Origin: Saccharothrix sp. ST-888
GTDB lineage: Bacteria > Actinomycetota > Actinomycetes > Streptomycetales > Streptomycetaceae
Direction: 5' to 3'
NCBI RefSeq assembly: GCF_000955975.1
Contig: NZ_JYJF01000010.1
Location: 39,922 to 103,921, forward strand
DNA length: 64,000 nucleotides
Shown here: one piece after another, positions 1 through 9,209 of the stretch
Layout: each line of letters begins with the position of its first letter
Numbering within the stretch: the first letter of the stretch is position 1
The notes under the pieces: model-generated
Database searches by the model: none
Seen by the model: the letters and a program-made list of their open reading frames with translations, nothing else
What the model was told of the DNA's origin: nothing
Made by a program: the position numbers and the translations under genes

Positions 1-104
1 GGCCGCCCGGACGCGGAACGGCCGGTGCCCACGATGTGGGACACCGGCCGTTCGGACAATGAAACGGTGCTACTCCGTCAACAGGATCCGTCAATCGGAT
101 CCGG

Positions 105-1085
105 TCAGTTGAGCGCCATCTCGTCGGTCAGGTTGGCCTCGGTGCTGGGCAGGCCCAGCTCGGCGGCGCGCTTGTCGGCCATCGCCAGCAGCCGGCGGAT
201 CCGTCCGGCCACCGCGTCCTTGGTCAGCGGCGGGTCGGCCAGCGCCCCCAGCTCCTCCAGCGAGGCCTGCTTGTGCTGCATCCGCAGCTGACCCGCGGCG
301 GCCAGGTGCTCGGGCACCTCGTCCCCGAGGATCTCCAGTGCGCGGGCCACCCGGGCACCGGCCGCGACCGCCGCGCGGGCCGAGCGGCGCAGGTTGGCGT
401 CGTCGAAGTTGGCCAGCCGGTTGGCGGTGGCCCGCACCTCGCGGCGCATCCGGCGCTCCTCCCAGGCCAGCACCGACTCGTGCGCGCCCAGCCTGGTCAG
501 CAGCGCGCCGATCGCGTCGCCGTCCCTGATCACCACCCGGTCCACCCCGCGCACCTCGCGGGCCTTGGCCGGGATGCCCAGCCGCCGGGCCGCGCCGACC
601 AGCGCCAGGGCCGCCTCGGAACCCGGACAGGTGATCTCCAGGGAGGAGGACCTGCCCGGCTCGGTCAGCGAGCCGTGCGCCAGGAAGGCCCCGCGCCAGG
701 CCGCCTCCGCGTCACACGTCGCCCCGGAGACCACCGCCGGGGGCAGACCCCGGATCGGCCGCCCACGCCCGTCCACCAGCCCGGTCTGCCGGGCCAGCAG
801 TTCGCCGTCCTTCACCACCCGCACCACGTACCGGCTGCCGCGTCGCAGGCCGCCGGGGGCCATCACCACCAGGTCCGAGGAGTGTCCGAAGATCTCCAGC
901 AGGTCCTTGCGCAGCCGCCGCGCCGCCATGCCGGTGTCCAGCTCCGCCTCGATCACGATCCGGCCGCTCACAATGTGCAGACCGCCCGCGAATCGCAGGA
1001 TCGCCGAGACCTCCGCCTTGCGGCAGCAGGCCCGGGTGACGGGGAGCCGGCTGATCTCGTCCTTCACCGCTGCCGTCATCGCCAT
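105..1085 (-). CDS. whiA: Sporulation regulator WhiA
   Basis: WhiA is the conserved actinobacterial regulator needed for sporulation septation; it combines a LAGLIDADG-homing-endonuclease-like fold with a C-terminal helix-turn-helix. The 326-residue length is normal. Recognisable family segments are an N-terminal stretch containing VTRACCRKAEVSAILRFAGG, a central GLVDGRGRPIRGLPP, the loop RRMRREVRATANRLANFDDA, and a C-terminal HTH part around ASLEELGALADPPLTKDAVA. It is the last gene of the yvcK-whiA pair, overlapping yvcK by 10 nt, which suggests translational coupling. The order rapZ-yvcK-whiA is typical of Gram-positive bacteria. Identity is secure; the role is family knowledge. Confidence 0.96.
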   Translation of the reverse strand: MAMTAAVKDEISRLPVTRACCRKAEVSAILRFAGGLHIVSGRIVIEAELDTGMAARRLRKDLLEIFGHSSDLVVMAPGGLRRGSRYVVRVVKDGELLARQTGLVDGRGRPIRGLPPAVVSGATCDAEAAWRGAFLAHGSLTEPGRSSSLEITCPGSEAALALVGAARRLGIPAKAREVRGVDRVVIRDGDAIGALLTRLGAHESVLAWEERRMRREVRATANRLANFDDANLRRSARAAVAAGARVARALEILGDEVPEHLAAAGQLRMQHKQASLEELGALADPPLTKDAVAGRIRRLLAMADKRAAELGLPSTEANLTDEMALN

Positions 1086-2167
1086 GGGCCGATCCTTCCA
1101 TGTGTCCGGAAAATCCGGTCGTACGCAGCCGCCAAGAGCTCCGGGTCGTGTCGCGGCGTCCCGTCGGTCCTGGCCACCTTGCCGAGGACCAGGGCGGCGC
1201 CCATCCGCTCGGCGGCCTTCTCCAGGCCCGCCAGATCGGCCACCCCGAAGGCCCCGCCGGTGACCGCCCGCTCATCCACCAGGATCGCATCCACCGCCAG
1301 CTCCGGAGCGTGGTCGGCGATCACCTCCAGGTGACGCTGCGGGGTGAAGCCCTCGGTCTCCCCGGGCTGCGGGGCCAGGTTGAGGGTCAGCAGGCGGCGG
1401 GCCCGGGTCTCGGTGAGCGCCTTGGCCAGCTCGGGGACCAGCAGGTGCGGCAGCACGCTGGTGAACCAGGACCCCGGGCCGAGCACCACCCAGTCCGCCT
1501 CCAGCACGGCCTCCACCGCCTCCGGCACGGCCGGCGGCTCCTCGGGCAGCAGCCGGATCGACTGGACCGTACCGGGGGTGACGGCGACGTCGGCCTGGCC
1601 CCGGACGAAGCTGATCTCGTCCGGACGCTCCGGGTCGTGACCGCGCACCTCGGCCTCGATGTCCAGCGGGACGGCCGACATCGGCAGCACCCGGCCCTGC
1701 ACGTTGAGCAAGCGGCCGACCCAGTTGAGCGCCTCCACCGGGTCGCCCAGCTTCTCCCAGAGCGCGACGATCAGCAGATTGCCGACCGCGTGCCCGCCGA
1801 GCTCGCCGTCGCCGGTGAAGCGCTGCTGGATCACCTCGGACCAGGTGCGGCCCCAGTCGTCGTCGCCGCAGAGCGCCGCCAGCGCCTTGCGCAGATCCCC
1901 GGGCGGCAGCACACCGAGCTCGGTGCGCAGCCGCCCGCTGGATCCGCCGTCGTCGGCGACGGTGACCACGGCGGTGAGCTCGGTGGTCAGCCGGCGCAGC
2001 GCCGAGAGCGAGGCAGACAGCCCCTGGCCCCCGCCCAGCGCGGTGATTCTGGGTGCGCCGGGGCGAGGCCTGGGTGCCGCCTGTTCTCGCCGGTCGGCAG
2101 ACCTGTGCTGGAGCTGCTGCCGCACTGGCGAGTATCCCGTCACACCGACCCCACGTTCCTGTTTCAT
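1076..2167 (-). CDS. yvcK: Gluconeogenesis factor, YvcK/CofD-like family
   Basis: A 363-residue YvcK-family protein. In Bacillus and mycobacteria this family is needed for growth on gluconeogenic carbon and links nucleotide-sugar binding to cell-wall growth. Seen directly: the family start ITALGGGQGLSASLSALR, the ADDGGSSGRLR motif, VGNLLIVALWEKLGDPV, and VLGPGSWFTSVLPHLLVPEL. About 40 Arg/Gln-rich residues precede the conserved domain, so a later start is possible; a GTG 8 codons in is one candidate. The gene lies between rapZ (45 nt upstream) and whiA (10-nt overlap), the classic three-gene order. Confidence 0.93.
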   Translation of the reverse strand: MKQERGVGVTGYSPVRQQLQHRSADRREQAAPRPRPGAPRITALGGGQGLSASLSALRRLTTELTAVVTVADDGGSSGRLRTELGVLPPGDLRKALAALCGDDDWGRTWSEVIQQRFTGDGELGGHAVGNLLIVALWEKLGDPVEALNWVGRLLNVQGRVLPMSAVPLDIEAEVRGHDPERPDEISFVRGQADVAVTPGTVQSIRLLPEEPPAVPEAVEAVLEADWVVLGPGSWFTSVLPHLLVPELAKALTETRARRLLTLNLAPQPGETEGFTPQRHLEVIADHAPELAVDAILVDERAVTGGAFGVADLAGLEKAAERMGAALVLGKVARTDGTPRHDPELLAAAYDRIFRTHGRIGPWR

Positions 2168-2212
2168 ACCCCGGTGAGCGGCCGGCGGGGCGGTGGTGTC
2201 ACTCCCGCAGGC

Positions 2213-3124
2213 TCACTCCCTGCCCATGTCGCGGTGGACCAGCACCGTTTCGACGCCGTCCGCGATCAGACGCTTCGTCAGACGCTCGGACATCGCGACG
2301 CTGCGATGCTTGCCACCGGTGCAGCCTACGGCAAGGGTCATGTAGCGCTTGCCCTCCCTGCGGTACCCCTCGGTCACGATCTTGAGGAGCTCGGCGTAGC
2401 CGTCGAGGAACTCGTTGGCCCCGGGCTGCTCGAAGACGTAGTCGGCGACGTCGCCGTCGGTGCCGGTCCGGGCCCGCAGCTCGGGCACCCAGTGCGGGTT
2501 GGGCAGGAATCGGCAGTCCACCACCAGGTCGGCGTCGACCGGGAGGCCGTACTTGAAGCCGAACGACATCACGGTGGCCCGCAGCTCGGGCTCGTCGTGG
2601 TCGCTGAACTGCGCGTCCATCTTGCTGCGCAGCTGGTGGACGTTGAGGTTGGAGGTGTCGATCACCAGATCGGCCTCGCCGCGCAGGTCGCGCAGCAGCT
2701 CGCGCTCCTGGCTGATGCCGTCGACGATCCGGCCGTCGCCCTGCAGCGGGTGCGGGCGGCGGACCGACTCGAAGCGGCGCACCAGGGCGTCGTCCGAGGA
2801 CTCCAGGAAGACCACCCGGAGCCGGACGCCGCGCTTCTCCAGCTCGTCCAGGGAGGTCAGCAGGTCGTCGAAGAACTTGCGGCCCCGGACGTCGACCACG
2901 ACGCCGATCCGGGGCACCGCGCCCTGGGAGCGGGCGCCGAGGTCGACCATGGTCGGGATGAGGGCCGGCGGGAGGTTGTCCACGACGAACCAGCCCAAGT
3001 CCTCCAGGCACTTGGCGGCGGTGCTGCGGCCGGCTCCGGACATCCCGGAGATGATCACCAGCTCTGGGACGCTCTCGCCCCCGGCCTTCGGCTGGGAGGT
3101 CCCCCCCTGCTCGGACACTGTCAC
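2213..3124 (-). CDS. rapZ: RNase adapter / nucleotide-binding protein RapZ
   Basis: RapZ-family P-loop protein (formerly YvcJ). In enterobacteria it steers RNase E to a small RNA of amino-sugar synthesis; the actinobacterial role is less clear. Seen: Walker A-like ISGMSGAGRSTAAKCLEDLG, the family signature GWFVVDNLPPALIPTM, VFLESSDDALVRRFE, RRPHPLQ, and the C-terminal TGGKHRSVAMSERL. Start choice: GTG at 3124 gives 303 residues beginning VTVSEQ, close to the family length. An upstream GTG at 3247 overlaps the uvrC stop as GTGA and would add 41 basic, unconserved residues; it may still matter for coupling to uvrC. Confidence 0.93.
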   Translation of the reverse strand: MTVSEQGGTSQPKAGGESVPELVIISGMSGAGRSTAAKCLEDLGWFVVDNLPPALIPTMVDLGARSQGAVPRIGVVVDVRGRKFFDDLLTSLDELEKRGVRLRVVFLESSDDALVRRFESVRRPHPLQGDGRIVDGISQERELLRDLRGEADLVIDTSNLNVHQLRSKMDAQFSDHDEPELRATVMSFGFKYGLPVDADLVVDCRFLPNPHWVPELRARTGTDGDVADYVFEQPGANEFLDGYAELLKIVTEGYRREGKRYMTLAVGCTGGKHRSVAMSERLTKRLIADGVETVLVHRDMGRE

Positions 3125-3243
3125 TTCGGTTCCCCGCTTTCGGTGGTTCTGCTGAGGAGAACGCGTCTGGCGTCGCCCGGGCATCCCTGTCTCACCCGCG
3201 GGAGTGAAACCGGAGCGCGGGGACTGACGGGCGGCGTCGGCCG

Positions 3244-5250
3244 TCACGGCGTCTCCTGCGGTGCGTCGTCTTCAATGATCTCGCCGGTTGCGGTATTCAC
3301 CGCAGGTGCTGCCGGTGTACGGGAGGCCAACGCTGCGGCAACAGTTTCCGCCGTCCGCCTGCCGATACCCGGGACCTCGCAGAGTTCGTCCACGGTGGCC
3401 GCGCGCAGCTTCTTCAGCGAGCCGAAGTGCTTGAGCAACGCTTTCCGGCGAGTCTCGCCGAGACCGGCAACGGAGTCCAGCTCCCCCGCCGTGAACCGCT
3501 TGGCGCGCTTGCTGCGCTGGTAGGTGATGGCGAAGCGGTGCGCCTCGTCGCGGACCCGCTGGAGCAGGTACAGGCCCTCGCTGCTGCGCGGCAGCACCAC
3601 CGGGTCGTCCTCGCCGGGCAGCCAGACCTCTTCCAGGCGCTTGGCCAGCCCGCAGAGTGCCACGTCGTCGATACCCAGCTCGTCCAACGCCCGCTTGGCG
3701 GCGGCGACCTGGGGCTGACCGCCGTCGACCACCAGCAGCTGGGGTGGGTAGGCGAAGCGGCGCGGACGGCCGGTCTCGGGGTCGACCGGGCCGCTCGCGG
3801 CGGTGTCGGTGGTGTCGTCGTCCTGCTCGGGGACGGCCCACTCGCCGGTCTGCTCGCGCTCCTGGAGGTAGCGGCGGAAGCGCCGGCTGATCACCTCGTG
3901 CATCGAGCGGACGTCGTCCTGGCCCGCGAACCCCCTGATCTGGAACCGGCGGTACTCGCTCTTGCGGGCCAGCCCGTCCTCGAAGACCACCATCGAGGCG
4001 ACCACGTCGTCACCCTGGAGGTGCGAGATGTCGAAGCACTCGATCCGCAGCGGGACGGAGTCCAACTCGAGGGCGTCGGTGATCTCCTGGAGGGCCCGGC
4101 TGCGGGTGGTCAGGTCGGAGGCGCGCTTGGTCTTGTGCAGCGCCAGCGCCTGCTGGGCGTTGCGCTGGACCGTGGCCATCAGGTCCTTCTTGTCGCCGCG
4201 CTGCGGCACCCGCAGGTCGGCCTGGGCGCCGCGCAGACCGGTGAGCCACTCCTGGACCGGCTCCAGTGGCCGGGGCAGCTCGGGGACCAGCACCTCGCGC
4301 GGGACGGACTCGGTGCCGCCGCCGTAGAGCTGCTGGAGCGCGTGCTCGACCAGAGCGGCGGTGTCGACGTCCTCGACCTTGTCGGTGACCCAGCCGCGCT
4401 GACCGCGGACCCGGCCGCCGCGGACGTGGAAGATCTGCACGGCGGCCTCCAACTCGTCCTCGGCGAGGGCGAACAGGTCGGCGTCGGTGCCGTCGCCGAG
4501 GACCACCGCGTTCTTCTCCATCGCGCGGGTGAGGGCGGCGATGTCGTCGCGCAGCCGGGCCGCGCGCTCGTACTCCATCGCGACGGCGGCCTCCTGCATC
4601 TGCTGCTCCAGGCGGCGCAGGTAGCCGCCGGTGCGGCCGGCCATGAAGTCGCAGAACTCCTCGGCCAGCGCGGCGTGTTCTTCCTGCGAGACCTTTCCGA
4701 CGCAGGGCGCGGCGCACTTGCCGATGTAGCCGAGCAGACAGGGGCGGCCGACCTGCCGGGCGCGCTTGAACACGCCGTTGGAGCAGGTACGGACGGGGAA
4801 GACCCGCAGCATCAGGTCGACCGTCTCGCGGATCGCCCAGGCGTGCCCGTAGGGACCGAAGTAGCGCACGCCCTTCTTGTGCGCCCCGCGCATCACCTGG
4901 ACCCGGGGGAACTCCTCGCCCAGGGTGACCGCGAGCTCCGGGTAGCTCTTGTCGTCGCGGTACTTGACGTTGAACCGGGGGTCGAACTCCTTGATCCAGG
5001 AGTACTCCAGCTGGAGCGCCTCGACCTCGGTGGCGACCACCGTCCACTCCACCGAGGCGGCGGTGGTGACCATGGTCGCCGTCCGCGGATGCAGGCCCGC
5101 GATGTCCTGGAAGTACGAGGAGAGGCGCGGCCGCAGACTCTTGGCCTTGCCCACGTAGATGACCCGCCCGTGCGCGTCACGGAACTTGTAGACACCGGGC
5201 GAGGTCGGGATCGCACCGGGCGCCGGGCGGTACGTGGAGGGGTCGGCCAT
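3244..5250 (-). CDS. uvrC: Excinuclease ABC subunit UvrC
   Basis: UvrC makes both incisions around bulky DNA lesions after UvrA and UvrB have marked them. The 668-residue product shows the N-terminal GIY-YIG nuclease domain (TSPGVYKFRDAHGRVIYVGK), the Cys cluster CLLGYIGKCAAPCVGK, a UvrB-interacting UVR helix (MEYERAARLRDDIAALTRAM), the RNase H-like second nuclease (RIECFDISHLQGDDVVASMV) and a C-terminal helix-hairpin-helix pair (AGLGETRRKALLKHFGS). The ATG at 5250 (MADPSTY) is preferred; an upstream in-frame ATG at 5307 would add a poorly conserved 19-residue leader. The downstream neighbour is rapZ. Confidence 0.97.
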   Translation of the reverse strand: MADPSTYRPAPGAIPTSPGVYKFRDAHGRVIYVGKAKSLRPRLSSYFQDIAGLHPRTATMVTTAASVEWTVVATEVEALQLEYSWIKEFDPRFNVKYRDDKSYPELAVTLGEEFPRVQVMRGAHKKGVRYFGPYGHAWAIRETVDLMLRVFPVRTCSNGVFKRARQVGRPCLLGYIGKCAAPCVGKVSQEEHAALAEEFCDFMAGRTGGYLRRLEQQMQEAAVAMEYERAARLRDDIAALTRAMEKNAVVLGDGTDADLFALAEDELEAAVQIFHVRGGRVRGQRGWVTDKVEDVDTAALVEHALQQLYGGGTESVPREVLVPELPRPLEPVQEWLTGLRGAQADLRVPQRGDKKDLMATVQRNAQQALALHKTKRASDLTTRSRALQEITDALELDSVPLRIECFDISHLQGDDVVASMVVFEDGLARKSEYRRFQIRGFAGQDDVRSMHEVISRRFRRYLQEREQTGEWAVPEQDDDTTDTAASGPVDPETGRPRRFAYPPQLLVVDGGQPQVAAAKRALDELGIDDVALCGLAKRLEEVWLPGEDDPVVLPRSSEGLYLLQRVRDEAHRFAITYQRSKRAKRFTAGELDSVAGLGETRRKALLKHFGSLKKLRAATVDELCEVPGIGRRTAETVAAALASRTPAAPAVNTATGEIIEDDAPQETP

Positions 5251-5295
5251 GCCTCTACCGTACCGATCCGCACCGACACTCCGGAGGCCGTCCCG

Positions 5296-5320
5296 AACAC
5301 CGGTCACGGTGACCGGTGTT
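5296..5320. terminator. 12+12 bp near-perfect palindrome between the Rieske gene and uvrC
   Basis: Arms AACACCGGTCAC (5296-5307) and GTGACCGGTGTT (5309-5320) flank one base. As RNA this folds as a 9-bp stem with a 7-nt loop, 27 nt past the Rieske stop, so it could be that gene's terminator. With a 1-bp centre it also looks like an operator for a dimeric repressor, 46 nt upstream of the uvrC start. No U-tract is present, and both readings remain open. Confidence 0.6.
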
Positions 5321-5346
5321 GTAAGGGAGCGGCGTGGACCGGCGGC

Positions 5347-5844
5347 TCAGGCGGGGGTGACCTCGAGGCTGCCGCCCTGCACGGTGACCTTGTACTCCGG
5401 CAGCGGGCTCGGCGCCGGGCCGTCCTGGACGGCACCGTCCGCGACCGCGAAGCGGCTGCTGTGGCAGGGGCACTGGATCTGGCCGTTCGCGACCTTGTCC
5501 ACGACGCAGCCCGCGTGCGTGCAGACGGCGCTGAACGCCTTGTACTGACCGGCCGTCGGCTGGGTCACCACGATCTTCTTCTCGCGGTAGACCGTGCCGC
5601 CGCCGACCGGGACGTCCGCCGCCGGGCCGACGGCGACCGGACCGGCCGGCTGGCCGGCGGACTTGGTCGACTGGTCGGTGGACTTGGTCGAGCCGCTGTC
5701 GGAGGCGGCCGGGGAAGCGGAGGAGGAGCAGCCGCTGACCGCGACTGCGCCGCCGACGGCCAGCACGGCGCTCGCGCCGCACAGCAGCGTCCGGCGGGAG
5801 GTCTCGGGCGTGGCGGCGGTGGGGTTCTCGACGGCCTCGGACAT
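5347..5844 (-). CDS. Secreted Rieske [2Fe-2S] lipoprotein
   Basis: A 165-residue protein with a twin-arginine-like signal (SRRTLLCGASAVLAVGGAVA) that runs into a lipobox-like AVSGC, then a Ser/Thr/Lys-rich linker, then a C-terminal Rieske domain. The cluster ligands are visible as CTHAGC and CPCHSS, the usual C-x-H and C-x-x-H pairs. It is probably exported folded by Tat with its [2Fe-2S] cluster inserted and anchored outside the membrane as an electron carrier. No oxidase or cytochrome partner is adjacent, so its redox partner is unknown. Gene context here is a conserved streptomycete uvrC-uvrA interval. Confidence 0.92.
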   Translation of the reverse strand: MSEAVENPTAATPETSRRTLLCGASAVLAVGGAVAVSGCSSSASPAASDSGSTKSTDQSTKSAGQPAGPVAVGPAADVPVGGGTVYREKKIVVTQPTAGQYKAFSAVCTHAGCVVDKVANGQIQCPCHSSRFAVADGAVQDGPAPSPLPEYKVTVQGGSLEVTPA

Positions 5845-5981
5845 CGGTGGCGTCTCCCTCGGGGCGGGGTAGGGGCAGGACCGGCGGCAGTCTATGCCCG
5901 CAACCTTTGAACGCCCGAGGAGGGCGGCCGCCCGCCCGGGGCGCGGGGAAGCACGGCCGGCCCCGCGCCCCGGGGCGCCCC

Positions 5982-8894
5982 CTACTTCTTCGCGGCGGCC
6001 CGCTTGCGGGGGGCGGCCTTCCTGGGCTTGGCCGGTGCCGGGGCGTCGACCTGGCCGTCGACCAGGATGTCGCGGAGGAACTTGCCGGTGTGGCTGGCCG
6101 TGGTCGCGGCGATCTCCTCGGGCGTGCCCTCGGCGACCACCGTGCCGCCGCCGCTGCCGCCCTCGGGGCCCATGTCCACGACCCAGTCGGCCGTCTTGAT
6201 CACATCGAGGTTGTGCTCGATGACGATCACGGTGTTGCCCTTCTCCACCAGGCCGTCCAGCACCTTGATCAGCTTGCTGATGTCCTCGAAGTGCAGGCCG
6301 GTGGTGGGCTCGTCCAGCACGTAGACCGTCCGCCCGGTGGAACGCTTCTGCAGCTCGGAGGCGAGCTTGACGCGCTGCGCCTCACCGCCGGACAGCGTCG
6401 GCGCGGACTGGCCGAGCCGGACGTAGCCGAGGCCGACGTCGTTGAGCGTGCGCAGGTGGCGGGCGATCGCCGGGACGGCCTCGAAGAAGTGCAGGGCCTC
6501 CTCGATCGGCATGTCCAGCACCTCGGAGATGGACTTGCCCTTGTAGTGGACCTCCAGCGTCTCCCGGTTGTAGCGGGCGCCGTGGCAGACCTCGCAGGGG
6601 ACGTAGACGTCCGGCAGGAAGTTCATCTCGATCTTGATGGTGCCGTCGCCGGAGCAGTTCTCGCAGCGGCCGCCCTTGACGTTGAAGGAGAAGCGGCCCG
6701 GCAGGTAGCCGCGGACCTTCGCCTCCTGGGTCTCCGCGAAGAGCCTGCGGACGTGGTCGAACACACCGGTGTAGGTGGCCGGGTTGGACCGCGGGGTGCG
6801 GCCGATCGGCGACTGGTCGACGTGCACCACCTTGTCCACCAGGTCGGTGCCGGTGATCCGGGTGTGCCGGCCGGGGACGCTGCGGGCGCCGTTCAGCTCG
6901 CGGGCGAGGTGGGTGTAGAGGATGTCGTTGACCAGGGTGGACTTGCCCGATCCGGAGACACCGGTGATCGCGGTGAAGGTGCCGAGCGGGAAGCCGACCG
7001 TGACGTCCTGGAGGTTGTGCTCGCGGGCGCCGTGCACGGTGATCTGCCGCTTCCTGTCCCGGTCGCGGCGGGCGGCCGGGATCGGGATGGAGCGCTTGCC
7101 GGAGAGGTACTGGCCGGTCATCGACTCCTGGTTGGCCAGCAGCTCCTTCAGCGATCCGGAGTGCACCACCTTGCCGCCGTGCTCACCGGCGCCGGGGCCG
7201 ATGTCCACCACCCAGTCGGCGGTCTTGATGGTGTCCTCGTCGTGCTCGACCACGATCAGGGTGTTGCCGATGTCGCGCAGCCGGACCAGGGTCTCGATCA
7301 GGCGGTGGTTGTCCCGCTGGTGCAGGCCGATGGACGGCTCGTCCAGCACGTACAGCACGCCGACCAGGCCGGAGCCGATCTGGGTGGCCAGCCGGATGCG
7401 CTGGGCCTCGCCGCCGGAGAGGGTGCCCGCGGCCCGGTTCAGCGAGAGGTAGTCCAGGCCGACGTCGACCAGGAACCGCAGCCGCTCGTTGACCTCCTTG
7501 AGCACCCGCTCGGCGATCTGCTTGTCCCGCGCGGTCAGCTTCATGGCGCCCAGGAACTCGGCGCAGTCACTAATCGACATCGCCGAGACGTCGGCGATCG
7601 ACTTGTCCTGGATGGTGACCGAGAGGATCACCGGCTTGAGGCGCGTGCCCTGGCAGGCCGGGCAGGGCACCTCGCGCATGTACCCCTCGAATCGCTCCCG
7701 GCTGCTGTCGCTCTCCGCCTCGGAGTGGCGGCGGGTGACGAACGGGATCGCGCCCTCGAAGGAGGTGGTGTAGGAGCGGTCGCGCCCGTAGCGGTTGCGG
7801 TAGCGGACCTCGACCTGGGTCTTGTGCCCGTACAGCAGCGCCTTCCTGGCCCGGGCGGGCAGCCCGGCCCAGGGGAGGTCGGTCCGGAAGCCCAGCTCAC
7901 CGGCGAGGGCGTCCACCAGGCGCTGGAAGTACTCCTTGGTGTGGCCCTGGGACCACGGGTGGATCGCGCCGTCCTCCAGCGAGCGCTCCGGGTCGGGGAT
8001 GACCAGCTCGGGGTCGACCTCCATCCGGTTGCCCAGGCCCGAGCAGTCCGGGCAGGCGCCGAACGGGGAGTTGAAGGAGAAGGAGCGCGGCTCCAGCTCC
8101 TCGAAGGAGACGTCGTCGTACGGGCAGTAGAGGTGCTCGGAGAACATCCGCTCGCGCTCGGGGTCGTCCTCGGGCAGATCCACGAAGTCGAGCACCACCA
8201 TGCCGCCGGCCAGCTTGAGGGCCGTCTCGACCGAGTCCGTCAGACGCCGCTTGGCGCTCTCCTTGACGGTGAGGCGGTCGATGACCACCTCGATGGTGTG
8301 CTTCTCCTGCTTCTTCAGCGTGGGCGGCTCGGTCAGCTGGACGGTGGTGCCGTCCACCCGGGCGCGGGCGTAGCCCTTGGACTGGAGGTCGGCGAAGAGG
8401 TCGACGAACTCGCCCTTGCGCTCGCGCACCACCGGGCTGAGCACCTGGAAGCGGGTGCCCTCGGCGAGTTCGAGCACCCGGTCGACGATGGCCTGCGGGG
8501 ACTGCTTGGCGATCGGGCGGGAGCAGTGCGGGCAGTGCGGCTTGCCGATCCTGGCGAACAGCAGGCGCAGGTAGTCGTACACCTCGGTGATGGTGCCGAC
8601 CGTGGAGCGCGGGTTGCGGTTGGTGGACTTCTGGTCGATCGAGACCGCCGGGGAGAGGCCCTCGATGAAGTCCACGTCGGGCTTGTCCATCTGGCCGAGG
8701 AACTGGCGCGCGTACGAGGACAGCGACTCGACGTACCGCCGCTGGCCCTCGGCGAAGATCGTGTCGAAGGCCAGCGAGGACTTGCCGGACCCGGAGAGCC
8801 CGGTGAAGACGATCAGGGAGTCCCGCGGCAGGTCCAGCGAGACGTTCTTGAGGTTGTGCTCGCGAGCACCGCGGACGATGAGGCGGTCTGCCAC
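5982..8894 (-). CDS. uvrA: Excinuclease ABC subunit UvrA
   Basis: UvrA is the damage-sensing ATPase of nucleotide excision repair. The 970-residue product has two ABC modules: the first Walker A is TGLSGSGKSSLAFDTIFAEG, the second ITGVSGSGKSTLVNDILY. Two ABC signatures (LSGGEAQRIRLATQIGSGL and LSGGEAQRVKLASEL) and zinc-finger Cys pairs (CPHCSRP; CPDCSG; CENCSGDG) are seen. The Lys/Ala-rich tail (KPRKAAPRKRAAAKK) is common in actinobacterial UvrA. The start is GTG at 8894 (encoding MADRLIVRGAREHNLKN). Transcription runs away from the plus-strand isomerase-fold gene, across a 315-bp shared upstream region. Confidence 0.98.
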   Translation of the reverse strand: MADRLIVRGAREHNLKNVSLDLPRDSLIVFTGLSGSGKSSLAFDTIFAEGQRRYVESLSSYARQFLGQMDKPDVDFIEGLSPAVSIDQKSTNRNPRSTVGTITEVYDYLRLLFARIGKPHCPHCSRPIAKQSPQAIVDRVLELAEGTRFQVLSPVVRERKGEFVDLFADLQSKGYARARVDGTTVQLTEPPTLKKQEKHTIEVVIDRLTVKESAKRRLTDSVETALKLAGGMVVLDFVDLPEDDPERERMFSEHLYCPYDDVSFEELEPRSFSFNSPFGACPDCSGLGNRMEVDPELVIPDPERSLEDGAIHPWSQGHTKEYFQRLVDALAGELGFRTDLPWAGLPARARKALLYGHKTQVEVRYRNRYGRDRSYTTSFEGAIPFVTRRHSEAESDSSRERFEGYMREVPCPACQGTRLKPVILSVTIQDKSIADVSAMSISDCAEFLGAMKLTARDKQIAERVLKEVNERLRFLVDVGLDYLSLNRAAGTLSGGEAQRIRLATQIGSGLVGVLYVLDEPSIGLHQRDNHRLIETLVRLRDIGNTLIVVEHDEDTIKTADWVVDIGPGAGEHGGKVVHSGSLKELLANQESMTGQYLSGKRSIPIPAARRDRDRKRQITVHGAREHNLQDVTVGFPLGTFTAITGVSGSGKSTLVNDILYTHLARELNGARSVPGRHTRITGTDLVDKVVHVDQSPIGRTPRSNPATYTGVFDHVRRLFAETQEAKVRGYLPGRFSFNVKGGRCENCSGDGTIKIEMNFLPDVYVPCEVCHGARYNRETLEVHYKGKSISEVLDMPIEEALHFFEAVPAIARHLRTLNDVGLGYVRLGQSAPTLSGGEAQRVKLASELQKRSTGRTVYVLDEPTTGLHFEDISKLIKVLDGLVEKGNTVIVIEHNLDVIKTADWVVDMGPEGGSGGGTVVAEGTPEEIAATTASHTGKFLRDILVDGQVDAPAPAKPRKAAPRKRAAAKK

Positions 8895-9209
8895 TGCTTC
8901 TGGCGCCTTTCCCGGGGGAGATGGCTTCGACGACTGCGCAGCCGGCCGGCGATGGGGCCGACTCCACAGTCAAGTGAGCAATCGAGTGATTTCTTCCAGC
9001 TTGCCGCATGTCAGCCTATAGCTCAGACGTTCGATTATCGAGCCTGTCCAGCCGAGACCACCCGAACGAGTGAAGGGCCGCCCCCGCGCCCCTCCCCCAG
9101 TGGGAGAAACCCCCTGCTCAAGAGCCTCGCGGCCCGGTAGCGTCACCAATGTCAACGAGCACGTACCCGTCCGGGCAACGCTCCGGCCGGGCACCGCACT
9201 GGAGGAACC
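8895..9209. other. Divergent intergenic region, uvrA and isomerase-fold gene
   Basis: This 315-bp gap should hold the uvrA promoter (minus strand) and the promoter of the gene at 9210. A less G+C-rich stretch lies at about 8970-9045. A single CGAAC half-site of the actinobacterial SOS box occurs there, but I see no full LexA palindrome. A GGAGG ribosome site lies just before 9210. I see no coding potential or RNA gene. Confidence 0.5.

Noticed and set aside
8970..9045. LexA/SOS box upstream of uvrA
   Set aside because: Only one CGAAC half-site is present; the second half does not match, so I do not call it.
5847..9140. 1097-codon open frame on the plus strand across uvrA
   Set aside because: It is the antisense shadow of uvrA; high-G+C codon bias opens the opposite frame. 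No domain is seen.
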